Assembly: GCA_036654655.1 (NCBI GenBank)
Contig: JAVVRP010000013.1
Span: 1-17,032, forward strand
DNA from: JAVVRP01 sp036654655
Lineage (GTDB): Bacteria > Bacillota > Clostridia > Christensenellales > UBA1242
Reading direction: 5' to 3'
Length of the DNA stretch: 17,032 nucleotides
Both the position numbers and the translations under genes were made by a program. Every line of letters begins with the position of its first letter. The stretch's first letter is position 1. Shown here one piece after another: positions 1 through 6,026 of the stretch. Under the pieces are notes generated by a model that saw only the letters and a program-made list of their open reading frames with translations, made no database searches and was not told the origin of the DNA.

Positions 1-153
1 GACATTTTTCAAACTGACAATAAATATGTTCTTGTTTGGAAATTCAATCGTTAATGTTCTAAACCCGTCTGGACAAACTTCAACATACGCATCTAAATCA
101 GTTAAAATGTTTTTATCTGGACAAACCAAAATGCTAATAATCTTTATCTCCAC
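1..153 (-). CDS. Unrecognised protein, N-terminal 51 residues (runs off left edge)
   Basis: The frame stays open from a GTG start (153-151) to the left edge of the window. The start is supported by a strong AGGGGG ribosome binding site five bases upstream, which lies within the end of the preceding gene. The visible protein begins VEIKIISILVCPDKNILTD and has two similar Cys-Pro-Asp segments (VCPDK and VCPDG, about 20 residues apart), possibly a small repeated beta motif. I recognise no family. It follows the 39-aa gene by one base, so the two are almost certainly co-transcribed and translationally coupled, under the repressor-controlled promoter at 320-348. It is probably an early or accessory gene of the element. 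Confidence 0.6.
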   Translation of the reverse strand, partial: MEIKIISILVCPDKNILTDLDAYVEVCPDGFRTLTIEFPNKNIFIVSLKNV

Positions 154-154
154 G

Positions 155-274
155 TTACCCCCTAAAATTTAAATCGTAAATGTGTTTGTGAAATTGTTTT
201 AATGCTGTGTACGTTCCGGGACGCAAACAATATTTATTGCAAAACTCACTATAACTCTTAAAATCAAAAGCCAT
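155..274 (-). CDS. Small unrecognised element protein, 39 aa
   Basis: ATG at 274-272 is preceded by AAGGAGAG (282-289), an excellent Shine-Dalgarno at normal spacing, and ends at TAA 157-155. The product starts MAFDFKSYSEFCNKYC, has two cysteines four residues apart, and ends with a basic and aromatic stretch. No domain is recognised. Its place as the first gene behind a repressor-controlled promoter, divergent from an XRE gene, is where phage-like elements often keep small regulators (Cro- or excisionase-like), but the sequence shows no obvious helix-turn-helix. The functional assignment stays open; that it is a real gene rests on the ribosome binding site and on its one-base spacing to the next start. 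Confidence 0.6.
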   Translation of the reverse strand: MAFDFKSYSEFCNKYCLRPGTYTALKQFHKHIYDLNFRG

Positions 275-294
275 GTTTTTCTCTCCTTTTTAAA

Positions 295-360
295 GACTAA
301 TATTTAGTCCAATATTTATATTATACGACTAATATTTAGTCACGTCAACTAATTTTTAGT
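295..360. promoter_or_regulatory. Three-copy operator for the XRE repressor
   Basis: Two identical 15-bp sites, GACTAATATTTAGTC, lie at 295-309 and 327-341. A third, weaker copy, ACTAATTTTTAGT, lies at 348-360. Each is an inverted repeat (GACTAA / TTAGTC around a 3-bp centre). Centres are 32 and 20 bp apart, close to three and two helical turns, so dimers could bind the same face. Site 2 fills the spacer of the leftward promoter, site 1 lies just past its predicted start point, and site 3 abuts its -35 box and covers the -35 region of xre. The layout predicts repression of the leftward operon and autoregulation of xre. Binding by the XRE protein is inferred from adjacency. Confidence 0.8.
320..348 (-). 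promoter_or_regulatory. Leftward sigma-A promoter of the element
   Basis: On the minus strand TTGACG (348-343) is followed by a 17-nt spacer and a perfect TATAAT (325-320). The predicted start point is near 313, giving a leader of about 40 nt before the ATG at 274. The 15-bp operator at 327-341 lies wholly within the spacer, so repressor and RNA polymerase would exclude each other. Confidence 0.8.
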
Positions 361-375
361 AATTTGTGCTATATT
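347..375 (+). promoter_or_regulatory. Promoter of xre, extended -10
   Basis: TGC followed by TATATT (370-375) is an extended -10 box. The -35 position (347-352, AACTAA) is poor and overlaps operator 3. The -10 box ends 7 nt before the ATG at 382, so transcription should begin at or next to the start codon. Confidence 0.55.
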
Positions 376-381
376 TTTTTT

Positions 382-651
382 ATGATAAATAAAATTATTG
401 TAAAATTAAGAAAAGAATACAATTTAACACAAAAAGAAATTGCTAACAAACTAAGCATGTCACGAACTGGATATGCAAGTTGGGAACAAGGCTTGTCAGA
501 ACCAAATACTTCTGATATAAAAAAACTTTGTGTTATTTTTAATATTTCAGCAGATGAACTTCTAGAAATAGAAACTGCAGAAGAAAGAAAAAAAATTGTT
601 GTTAATAATTCTTTCAACAACAATATAGGCAAACAAAATATTAAATTTTAA
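382..651 (+). CDS. XRE-family (HTH_3) transcriptional repressor, 89 aa
   Basis: This is a DNA-binding regulator, probably the repressor of the divergent element operon. Residues 4-60 form a typical HTH_3 domain: the LRKEYNLTQKEIANKLSMSR stretch gives helices 1-3, followed by the WEQG..EPNTSDIKKLC and FNISADELL signatures. The last 25 residues are charged and Asn-rich with no recognisable dimerisation or autoproteolysis domain, so it resembles small Cro/SinR-like proteins rather than a full LexA/CI-type repressor. A TTG 18 bases upstream (364) is in frame but lies before the -10 box, so ATG 382 is preferred. No Shine-Dalgarno precedes it and the promoter points to a leaderless mRNA. The operators upstream imply autoregulation. 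Confidence 0.85.
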   Translation: MINKIIVKLRKEYNLTQKEIANKLSMSRTGYASWEQGLSEPNTSDIKKLCVIFNISADELLEIETAEERKKIVVNNSFNNNIGKQNIKF

Positions 652-821
652 ATTAACAATGTTAATAAATTTAAAAAGAAAAAATTTAAAGTGAAAATTT
701 AACAAACTATCAACTTTATGCTAGTTATAAAAACAAAGATTTTGCTACATTTTCTTTTACATAAAATTTAAAAAATAGACAACATATAATGTTTTCTAAA
801 TTTATAAAAAAATATAAACTT
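652..821. other. Non-coding end of the element with AAATTTAA repeats
   Basis: No plausible gene is seen between the xre stop and the tRNA fragment. The stretch is nearly all A/T and contains AAATTTAA at 667-674, 682-689, 695-702 and 764-771. Short direct repeats near an att core are where integrase arm sites usually lie, but such words also arise by chance in DNA this AT-rich. Arm-site identity is speculative. Confidence 0.3.
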
Positions 822-866
822 CTGTTAACCGATAGGTCGCCGGTTCGAATCCAGCAGGGGGAGCCA
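822..866 (+). pseudogene. tRNA-Asn(GUU) 3' fragment, likely attachment site
   Basis: The fragment reads as a tRNA from the first base of the anticodon loop. The loop CTGTTAA is 822-828 with anticodon GTT at 824-826. The 3' anticodon strand CCGAT is 829-833, the variable loop 834-838, the T arm 839-855 with loop TTCGAAT, the acceptor strand AGGGGGA 856-862, discriminator G 863 and encoded CCA 864-866. The CTGTTAACCGAT core is typical of bacterial tRNA-Asn. Bases before 822 (AATATAAACTT) cannot form the 5' anticodon strand, and no acceptor, D-arm or 5' half lies upstream. The T stem has a C841-A853 mismatch, which suggests relaxed selection. A start in the anticodon loop is a known integration subsite of tyrosine recombinases. 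Alternative: a decayed tRNA copy unrelated to integration. Confidence 0.85.
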
Positions 867-893
867 AAAAGAGTGCAAAATGCACTCTTTTTT
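866..893. terminator. Bidirectional intrinsic terminator
   Basis: A perfect 7-bp stem, GAGTGCA (871-877) and TGCACTC (881-887), has an AAA loop and is flanked by an A run on the left and a T run on the right. It works in either direction: originally for the tRNA-Asn gene on the plus strand, and for the HAD gene whose stop at 892-894 touches it on the minus strand. Confidence 0.85.
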
Positions 894-2781
894 AAACTAA
901 ACGCTTTCTTTTAATATCTTTGTAATGTTTTATCAAAAACATTTTATCTCTCACATAAAAGTTTAATTTTCTTAAAGTTTTTGAAATTAATGAATATTTT
1001 AATTCAAAATATCCAAATCCGTCAAAATAAGAACTTTGAATTTCAACAAATAAATTTCTGTCCGCTTTGCTTGTACGCTTTATCATTTGATAGTACATAT
1101 TTGTGCAAACTGCATCAATATCGCAATAATTTGTTTTACATTCTTGTGTGATAAGTTTAAATTTTTCAAATATTTTGTTTTGTAATGGCTGTATATATTT
1201 GTAATACGCCGATGTTTCTGTTGGTGAGTCCTCCAAAATTGGCAAATTTGTGTTAACATCATAGCCTTTGCAAGAGCCTGTTTCTGTTCTTAAAAATTCT
1301 TCCCAATTAAATCGTCTGTAAGATAAAATTTTATCTTGATAATTAGTTCCTTTAAGTTTTGGTGCAAAAAGTAGCCCATACAAGTTTTCTTTAACTGAAT
1401 TTTTGTTAATATTTCCAATATAAAACCCTTGCAAATTAATTTTTTTGTCAAAATAATTTTTTATATATCTTTGCATATTTCCAACCCAACCGCTGTCAAC
1501 AACATAAAAGCCTTCATTATATAAGTCCACGTTAAAGCCTTCCAAATACTTTGTGTAACTTGCACGCTGGTTTGATCTTATTTTTTGATAAAAACAATTA
1601 AACTTTTTGGAATTTAAAAGCGCTTGATAATCTTTTGATGTGTTAAATTTAAAATAAGGACCTTTATACGTAATTCCCGCATCTTCCATAATAAGTTTGA
1701 TTTCATCGTTATTAAAACTTAAAGATTTTAAAAAGTTAACGCATGTTAAAAAATGAAGGTTTGCCAAGCCAATAAAAGACTCTTCAAAATTTTTACAAGA
1801 AGTATTTAACACACTTTTGCGCGAAATATAAAGATAATTTGTTTTTATGTCCAAGTTGTTTTCAAAGCAATAATAATCAAAAATAGTTTTTAAAAACTTG
1901 CCTTCTCTTGCCAAAAAAAACAAATTTGTTATTTTTTTTCTTATGCAACTATCAGCCAATCTTTTTGCAAACAAAAACAAAGGGAATGCATTGTTTGAAT
2001 ATGAACTCTGGTTAATATCCATATCAAATATTTGTTTTAACTGGCTTGGCACGTTTGTGGTTGTTTTAGATTTTTGTATTGATTTACAATCGCGTTTAAT
2101 TTGAGGAAAAACAAATTTTGTTTTAAGCCCTGCTTTGTGCGCCATAATTCCATCAGCCCAAAAATTGTCTCCAATCATTGTTATGTTTTTAAAATCAAGA
2201 TTTTCCAATTTTATTATTTCATAATAAATACTTCCAGTATTTTTTGATTTTTGCAAATCGCACGAAACAAAAATATTGTCAAAAAGATATTCGCAGTTCA
2301 CGCTTAGCAATTCCAACCATTTTTTTATTATTTCTTTGTTGCAATAAAAGTCCGAAACCAAGTAAATTTTAAAGCCTTGTTCTCTTTTTTTGTTAAGATA
2401 TTTTATTGTTTCCTTTTTTAAATAATGGCTATTGTGTTCGGCATTAAAATACACATTAAATGCTTGTTCAATAAACGCATTTTTGTTTACATTGTTTAAA
2501 ATTGAATTTTGCAACACAAAATATATTTCACTAAATATTAATTTTATATCCAACAAAAACTCTGAATTTTCTTTTTCCAAAACATCATATCTTTTTAAAT
2601 TGTTCCAACTTCTTTTAAAAAGTTTAAAAAATTCAATTTGCGGGCAGTTGTTATAAATTTTGTTCATTTCACAAGCCCAATCAAACAAAACATCGTTTGC
2701 TGTTTTTGTTCTTCCAATTATTGTGTTAAAACAATCTGTAAAAATTGTTTTTGAATTATTAAATTTATTGTTTTTTTGCAT
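892..2781 (-). CDS. HAD-superfamily hydrolase with large C-terminal domain (COG5610-like)
   Basis: The N-terminal 230 residues are a haloacid dehalogenase domain. Motif I is DCFNT with nucleophile Asp16, motif II is in LVSDFY (Ser143), motif III Lys180 and motif IV GDNFWAD (Asp205, Asp210). The usual second Asp of motif I is Phe18, as in the D-x-F-D-T proteins of this family, so simple phosphatase chemistry is uncertain. The C-terminal 360 residues carry conserved-looking segments, FFLAREGKFLK, YLYISRKS and VVDSGWVGNMQRYI. Family relatives with this two-part layout often sit in surface-polysaccharide loci (established knowledge, recalled); no glycosyltransferase is seen here. The start has a GGGGGAG ribosome binding site. 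It is cytoplasmic, with no signal peptide or membrane segment, and is the first chromosomal gene beside the element. Substrate unknown. Confidence 0.75.
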   Translation of the reverse strand: MQKNNKFNNSKTIFTDCFNTIIGRTKTANDVLFDWACEMNKIYNNCPQIEFFKLFKRSWNNLKRYDVLEKENSEFLLDIKLIFSEIYFVLQNSILNNVNKNAFIEQAFNVYFNAEHNSHYLKKETIKYLNKKREQGFKIYLVSDFYCNKEIIKKWLELLSVNCEYLFDNIFVSCDLQKSKNTGSIYYEIIKLENLDFKNITMIGDNFWADGIMAHKAGLKTKFVFPQIKRDCKSIQKSKTTTNVPSQLKQIFDMDINQSSYSNNAFPLFLFAKRLADSCIRKKITNLFFLAREGKFLKTIFDYYCFENNLDIKTNYLYISRKSVLNTSCKNFEESFIGLANLHFLTCVNFLKSLSFNNDEIKLIMEDAGITYKGPYFKFNTSKDYQALLNSKKFNCFYQKIRSNQRASYTKYLEGFNVDLYNEGFYVVDSGWVGNMQRYIKNYFDKKINLQGFYIGNINKNSVKENLYGLLFAPKLKGTNYQDKILSYRRFNWEEFLRTETGSCKGYDVNTNLPILEDSPTETSAYYKYIQPLQNKIFEKFKLITQECKTNYCDIDAVCTNMYYQMIKRTSKADRNLFVEIQSSYFDGFGYFELKYSLISKTLRKLNFYVRDKMFLIKHYKDIKRKRLV

Positions 2782-2885
2782 TGTAATTCTCCCCCAATTT
2801 TTTATTGTTAATGTGTAAAAAAATTAATTTTGGTTTTAATTAAAAATTAAATTATAAAATAAATATTTTTAAAAAGTATTTTATT

Positions 2886-2914
2886 ATTATACATGCCTTT
2901 AACGCAAAAGTAAA
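2886..2914 (-). promoter_or_regulatory. Putative promoter of the HAD-family gene
   Basis: On the minus strand TTTACT (2914-2909), a 17-nt spacer and TATAAT (2891-2886) form a good sigma-A promoter. The leader would be about 100 nt and very AT-rich, with no GC-containing hairpin that would suggest a riboswitch. Confidence 0.5.
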
Positions 2915-2985
2915 TGCTTTTAACGTTTTTAAACATATTAAACACAATTGTACAATATACTTACATAAACTTGCAATTTTTGCTA

Positions 2986-3014
2986 TTGACTTAACATAAC
3001 ATAGATGTTATTAT
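2986..3014 (+). promoter_or_regulatory. Promoter of the 142-aa gene
   Basis: TTGACT (2986-2991), a 17-nt spacer and TATTAT (3009-3014) match sigma-A consensus well. The -10 box ends 8 nt before the ATG at 3022, so the start point falls at or next to the start codon and the mRNA would be leaderless. Confidence 0.65.
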
Positions 3015-3021
3015 ACAAATC

Positions 3022-3450
3022 ATGAAAAAAAATGATATTTTAAACTCAAAGTTTGCAAAAGAAATTTTTATAATAGGCTATATTTGTTCTTCCGATAAAT
3101 TATTAACAAATAGCATGCTTAATAATTTAACAGGCGAATGCAGATATTTAAAAAAAGTAAACGGTATTTTGCACACATCAATTAATGGACCAAGTGCAGA
3201 TGTGTTTGCTCTTACATCAAAAGGATACGTATTTATTGATGATTTTGTCAAGATTTTAAGCAATGATTCAGAAGAAATTTTGGACGTGCGTTATTTTCAA
3301 TTTATCCCAAAATTTATTGGGCAACCTATTATTAAATCTACAACGCATTTGCAAGATAAGTATAGCGCTTTTGCCAGTAACCAAATTTCAATAAAAAACC
3401 TGTTGGAAATATCAAAGCAACTTAATGAAAACAATGAATTTACTTTATAA
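3022..3450 (+). CDS. Unrecognised protein, 142 aa
   Basis: I do not recognise this protein. It is soluble-looking, Lys/Asn/Ile-rich, with no signal peptide or membrane helix. Residues 5-90 contain a helix-rich start followed by FALTSKGYVFIDDF, which faintly resembles the strand-turn-strand wing of winged-helix proteins. This is a visual impression only. The ATG has no Shine-Dalgarno, but a well-formed promoter ends 8 nt upstream, which supports the gene and its start. It is a monocistronic unit between the divergent HAD gene and the convergent nucleotidyltransferase gene. A recent arrival is possible, but base composition does not distinguish it from its neighbours. Confidence 0.6.
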   Translation: MKKNDILNSKFAKEIFIIGYICSSDKLLTNSMLNNLTGECRYLKKVNGILHTSINGPSADVFALTSKGYVFIDDFVKILSNDSEEILDVRYFQFIPKFIGQPIIKSTTHLQDKYSAFASNQISIKNLLEISKQLNENNEFTL

Positions 3451-3460
3451 ATTAAGATAT

Positions 3461-3478
3461 ATTTAATTTTAATTAAAT
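3461..3478. repeat. A/T-only inverted repeat between convergent genes
   Basis: ATTTAATT (3461-3468) and AATTAAAT (3471-3478) form a perfect but purely A/T 8-bp inverted repeat in the 38-bp gap between convergent genes. It is too weak for a convincing intrinsic terminator and may be chance. No other terminator is seen here. Confidence 0.25.
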
Positions 3479-3488
3479 TATCAATCAA

Positions 3489-4394
3489 TTAAATGTTATT
3501 TTGACTCCACAGATGTTTTGGATATTCTCCGTTTTCAGTTAGTATTTTTAATGCATCAACAACAATTTGCTTGTCTTCTTTGTAAGTAATTCCATACCAA
3601 ACTGCGGAGGTGCTTAAAGTTTCCACACTTACTTTGTTTTCCTTTATTAATTCACCAACAACAGACGGAATTAAAAATTCACTTTTTAAATTTGTAATAT
3701 TATTTTTCAAAAATGTTTTAAATTTTAATTCCAGATAATTAAAAATTTTTGGGGTAAACCCAAACAAATTCATGGAAACAATTGTTTCTGGTTCTAGTTG
3801 TTTTTTTGTGTCACCATCAATTGGTGTTGCATAAATTTTTTTATCTTTTACTTCAACAAAACTTTCTGTAATATTTGCAAGTTTTCCATTTTTAATTTCA
3901 CATATACCACGTTTTGTTGTCCCATTTTCCGAAATTGTGTTTTTAACTTTGTATCCAACAAGTGCATATTTATTTGGAGAGATGTTTTCTTTTAAAAATT
4001 TAGAAATAGTTTTAAATGCATTTTGGCCATAAAAATCATCAGCATTAATAATTGCAAAATTATTTTTAACAACATTTTTACAACATAATATTGCATGTGC
4101 GGTTCCCCATGGTTTAACTCGATTTTGTGGAACGGAATAACCTTTTGGCAAATTATCTAATTTTTGAAACACATATTCAACTTTAATTTTATTTTCAACT
4201 CGTTTTCCAACGGTTTCTCTGAACAAATCATAGTTTTCTTCTTTAATTATAAAAAAAACTTTTTTAAAATTATTTTTTATGCAATCGTAAATTGAATAAT
4301 CAATAATAAAATCGCCATCAGCATTAACACACTCAACTTGTTTAAGCCCACCAAAACGGCTTCCCATGCCTGCCGCCATAATAACCAAATCCAT
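3489..4394 (-). CDS. Sugar-phosphate nucleotidyltransferase family protein
   Basis: This is a GT-A-like NTP transferase that would activate a sugar phosphate to a nucleotide sugar in the cytoplasm. The N-terminal nucleotide-binding signature MAAGMGSRFGGLKQ spans residues 6-19 with Lys18 in the usual place. GTAHA (97-101) and the metal-binding INADD (116-120) follow in the expected order. At 301 aa it is near the usual length of GalU/RmlA-type enzymes. The chosen start has AAGGAG at good spacing; an upstream in-frame ATG (4460) lacks one and adds 22 unrelated residues. It follows the phosphohexomutase gene, so the pair could turn a hexose-6-phosphate into an NDP-hexose, for example UDP-glucose. 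The actual NTP and sugar are not readable from sequence. A promoter at 4420-4448 could drive it separately. Confidence 0.75.
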   Translation of the reverse strand: MDLVIMAAGMGSRFGGLKQVECVNADGDFIIDYSIYDCIKNNFKKVFFIIKEENYDLFRETVGKRVENKIKVEYVFQKLDNLPKGYSVPQNRVKPWGTAHAILCCKNVVKNNFAIINADDFYGQNAFKTISKFLKENISPNKYALVGYKVKNTISENGTTKRGICEIKNGKLANITESFVEVKDKKIYATPIDGDTKKQLEPETIVSMNLFGFTPKIFNYLELKFKTFLKNNITNLKSEFLIPSVVGELIKENKVSVETLSTSAVWYGITYKEDKQIVVDALKILTENGEYPKHLWSQNNI

Positions 4395-4419
4395 AAAATT
4401 CTCCTTTATGCTTTTTAAT

Positions 4420-4448
4420 AGGGTAGCCAATAAAAAAATATTTGTAAA
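4420..4448 (-). promoter_or_regulatory. Possible promoter of the nucleotidyltransferase gene
   Basis: TTTACA (4448-4443), a 17-nt spacer and TACCCT (4425-4420) occur on the minus strand in the 109-bp gap after the phosphohexomutase gene. The -10 match is modest. It would give a leader of about 20 nt with the AAGGAG site. Confidence 0.35.
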
Positions 4449-4478
4449 GACTTTTGTCACATGCGAAAATACACAATG

Positions 4479-4495
4479 TTTAACAAATTGTTAAA
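4479..4495. repeat. Perfect 17-bp palindrome between mutase and nucleotidyltransferase genes
   Basis: TTTAACAA and TTGTTAAA flank a single A. There is no T tract in the direction of transcription long enough for a standard terminator, so it could be a weak hairpin after the mutase stop or a protein-binding site upstream of the possible promoter at 4420-4448. Confidence 0.35.
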
Positions 4496-4503
4496 TATAT
4501 TTT

Positions 4504-6003
4504 TTATTTTAAAAATATAATTTCTTTTAAATTCTCAATTTGTTTTTGAGCATTAAGTTTTGCAAGTTCGCTGGATTTTCCGCCTGAAAAAGAATAAAAT
4601 TTAAGTTTTGGTTCGGTGCCAGATGGGCGAATAATTATGTAACTGTTTTCTTTAAAAATTAATTTAACAAAATTTGACGGAGGCAAATGTGTTTGATCTG
4701 ATTTGTTGTAGTCAACAAATAAAATGTTATTATTTTTTGCATAATCAATTAACTTTTGCACAATTTTTGTGCAATTTACATTATCCAAAAAACCATTTGC
4801 AGTTTCAATAAAACCAAATTCCATTTTTAAATTATTTAAGGCATCAATAATTGTCATTTGTTTTTGTTTGTAAAATTGTGTTATTTCTGTTAATAGCAAT
4901 GCGGAAGAAACTCCATCCTTGTCAAAAATACGTTTGTCAACAATAAAACCAATGCTTTCTTCAAAAGCAAGTGCAAGGTCACCTTTTGTTGAGGAAATTA
5001 CTGAACTAATATTTTTAAAACCTGTTAATGTTTCAAAATAGTTGCATTTATATTTTTGACATATTAATTTTGCAAGTGGAGTTGAAACAACTGTTGTAAC
5101 GCAAAACGGATTGCTTAAAATTTTATATTTTAATATATAATCCAAAAATAATATACCAATATCATTGCCACTTAAATTTATATATTTTCCACAGTGTAAA
5201 ACTTTTGATCCCAATCGGTCTGCATCGGGGTCTGTTGCAAGGACAAGTTCACAATTGTTTAATTGAGCAATTTGCAAAACTTTTTCCCATGATTGTTCAT
5301 TTTCTGGATTTGGAGAAGGGCATGATGCAAATGTATAATCGGGATTTGATTGAATTTGAGGAATAAAAACTGTGTTCCCATCATCTTGTAAAACATTTTT
5401 TACATAATCATATCCAGTCCCATTTAATGGAGTGTAGGCAATTAATAATTTATTATCATATTTTTTAATTTTACAACTTTTTGCAAGTGATAAAAATTCA
5501 TTTTTAATTTTTTTAAAGTTGGCAAAATAAAAGTTTTTTGCGTTTTGTTTGTTTGTTTTGCTTTTAATTATTTCGGGTTCATCTTTAACCAGTTTTGCAA
5601 GTTTTGCATATATGTCGGATATTTTTTCTCCATTTTTGTCACAAAGCAAAGTTCCATTTTTGTTATAAAATTTTATTCCGTTATATTGTGCGGGATTATG
5701 AGAAGCCGTTATCATTATGCCAAGGTCAAAATTGCAATTTGTTACACAAAACACAAGCAGTGGTGTGGGAGAGTATGTTGGAAACATTTTTGTTTTAATA
5801 TTATTTTTGCAAAGTACTTCACAAAAAATTTGTGCGTAAATTTTGCTAAACTGCCTTGTGTCATAACCCACAATAACTTTGCCTTGCTTTTGAAAAACAG
5901 AAGTAGCATGTGCAAGAACCTCAATTGTTTTTTCATTCATATTATTTTTATTTGTTGAAGAAATTGCCCGTATTCCACTTGTTCCAAAACTTAATTCAAT
6001 CAT
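4504..6003 (-). CDS. Phosphoglucomutase/phosphomannomutase family protein
   Basis: This is an alpha-D-phosphohexomutase interconverting hexose-6-phosphate and hexose-1-phosphate through a phosphoserine. All four signature loops are present: FGTSGIRA at 6-13, the active-site TASHNP with Ser101, the Mg-binding TDPDADR at 257-263, the sugar-binding FEES at 347-350, and the phosphate-binding RPSGTEPK at 459-466. The 499-aa length fits the PMM/PGM group. The ATG has GAGGT upstream. It lies 23 nt after rmuC and precedes the nucleotidyltransferase gene, so it likely supplies hexose-1-phosphate to that enzyme. Glucose versus mannose or glucosamine specificity cannot be decided; the context leans to glucose-1-phosphate. 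Confidence 0.85.
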   Translation of the reverse strand: MIELSFGTSGIRAISSTNKNNMNEKTIEVLAHATSVFQKQGKVIVGYDTRQFSKIYAQIFCEVLCKNNIKTKMFPTYSPTPLLVFCVTNCNFDLGIMITASHNPAQYNGIKFYNKNGTLLCDKNGEKISDIYAKLAKLVKDEPEIIKSKTNKQNAKNFYFANFKKIKNEFLSLAKSCKIKKYDNKLLIAYTPLNGTGYDYVKNVLQDDGNTVFIPQIQSNPDYTFASCPSPNPENEQSWEKVLQIAQLNNCELVLATDPDADRLGSKVLHCGKYINLSGNDIGILFLDYILKYKILSNPFCVTTVVSTPLAKLICQKYKCNYFETLTGFKNISSVISSTKGDLALAFEESIGFIVDKRIFDKDGVSSALLLTEITQFYKQKQMTIIDALNNLKMEFGFIETANGFLDNVNCTKIVQKLIDYAKNNNILFVDYNKSDQTHLPPSNFVKLIFKENSYIIIRPSGTEPKLKFYSFSGGKSSELAKLNAQKQIENLKEIIFLK

Positions 6004-6026
6004 TTTTACCTCAAAATTTAATATTT

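Larger units (their letters stand above)
1..866. mobile_element. Right end of an element integrated at a tRNA-Asn gene
   Basis: The boundary is inferred from an orphan tRNA-Asn 3' fragment at 822-866 with no 5' half anywhere upstream. When a tyrosine-recombinase element integrates in a tRNA gene, its own att copy restores the tRNA at one end and the original 3' end is displaced to the other. The element therefore lies on the 5' side of this fragment, to the left. The DNA there fits: a small XRE repressor, a divergent repeated-operator region and short unrecognised genes. No integrase, structural or conjugation gene is visible, so prophage, satellite and integrative conjugative element cannot be told apart. 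Confidence 0.7.

Noticed and set aside
364..381. TTG start for the xre gene adding MCYIFF
   Set aside because: The TTG lies upstream of the -10 box, the added residues are not part of the HTH_3 domain, and no ribosome binding site precedes it.
822..866. tRNA-Asn interrupted in the anticodon loop by a group I intron
   Set aside because: No 5' exon (acceptor, D arm, 5' anticodon strand) is found in 1-821, and that region codes for a repressor and a divergent operon rather than intron core structure.
2782..3021. Riboswitch or structured leader in the 240-bp divergent gap
   Set aside because: Apart from the two promoters the gap is A/T low-complexity sequence with no GC-containing stems or known aptamer motifs.
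4395..4460. Longer N-terminus (22 residues) for the nucleotidyltransferase
   Set aside because: The family begins at the MDLVIMAAG strand and the AAGGAG site points to ATG 4394. The extension would also span the possible promoter.
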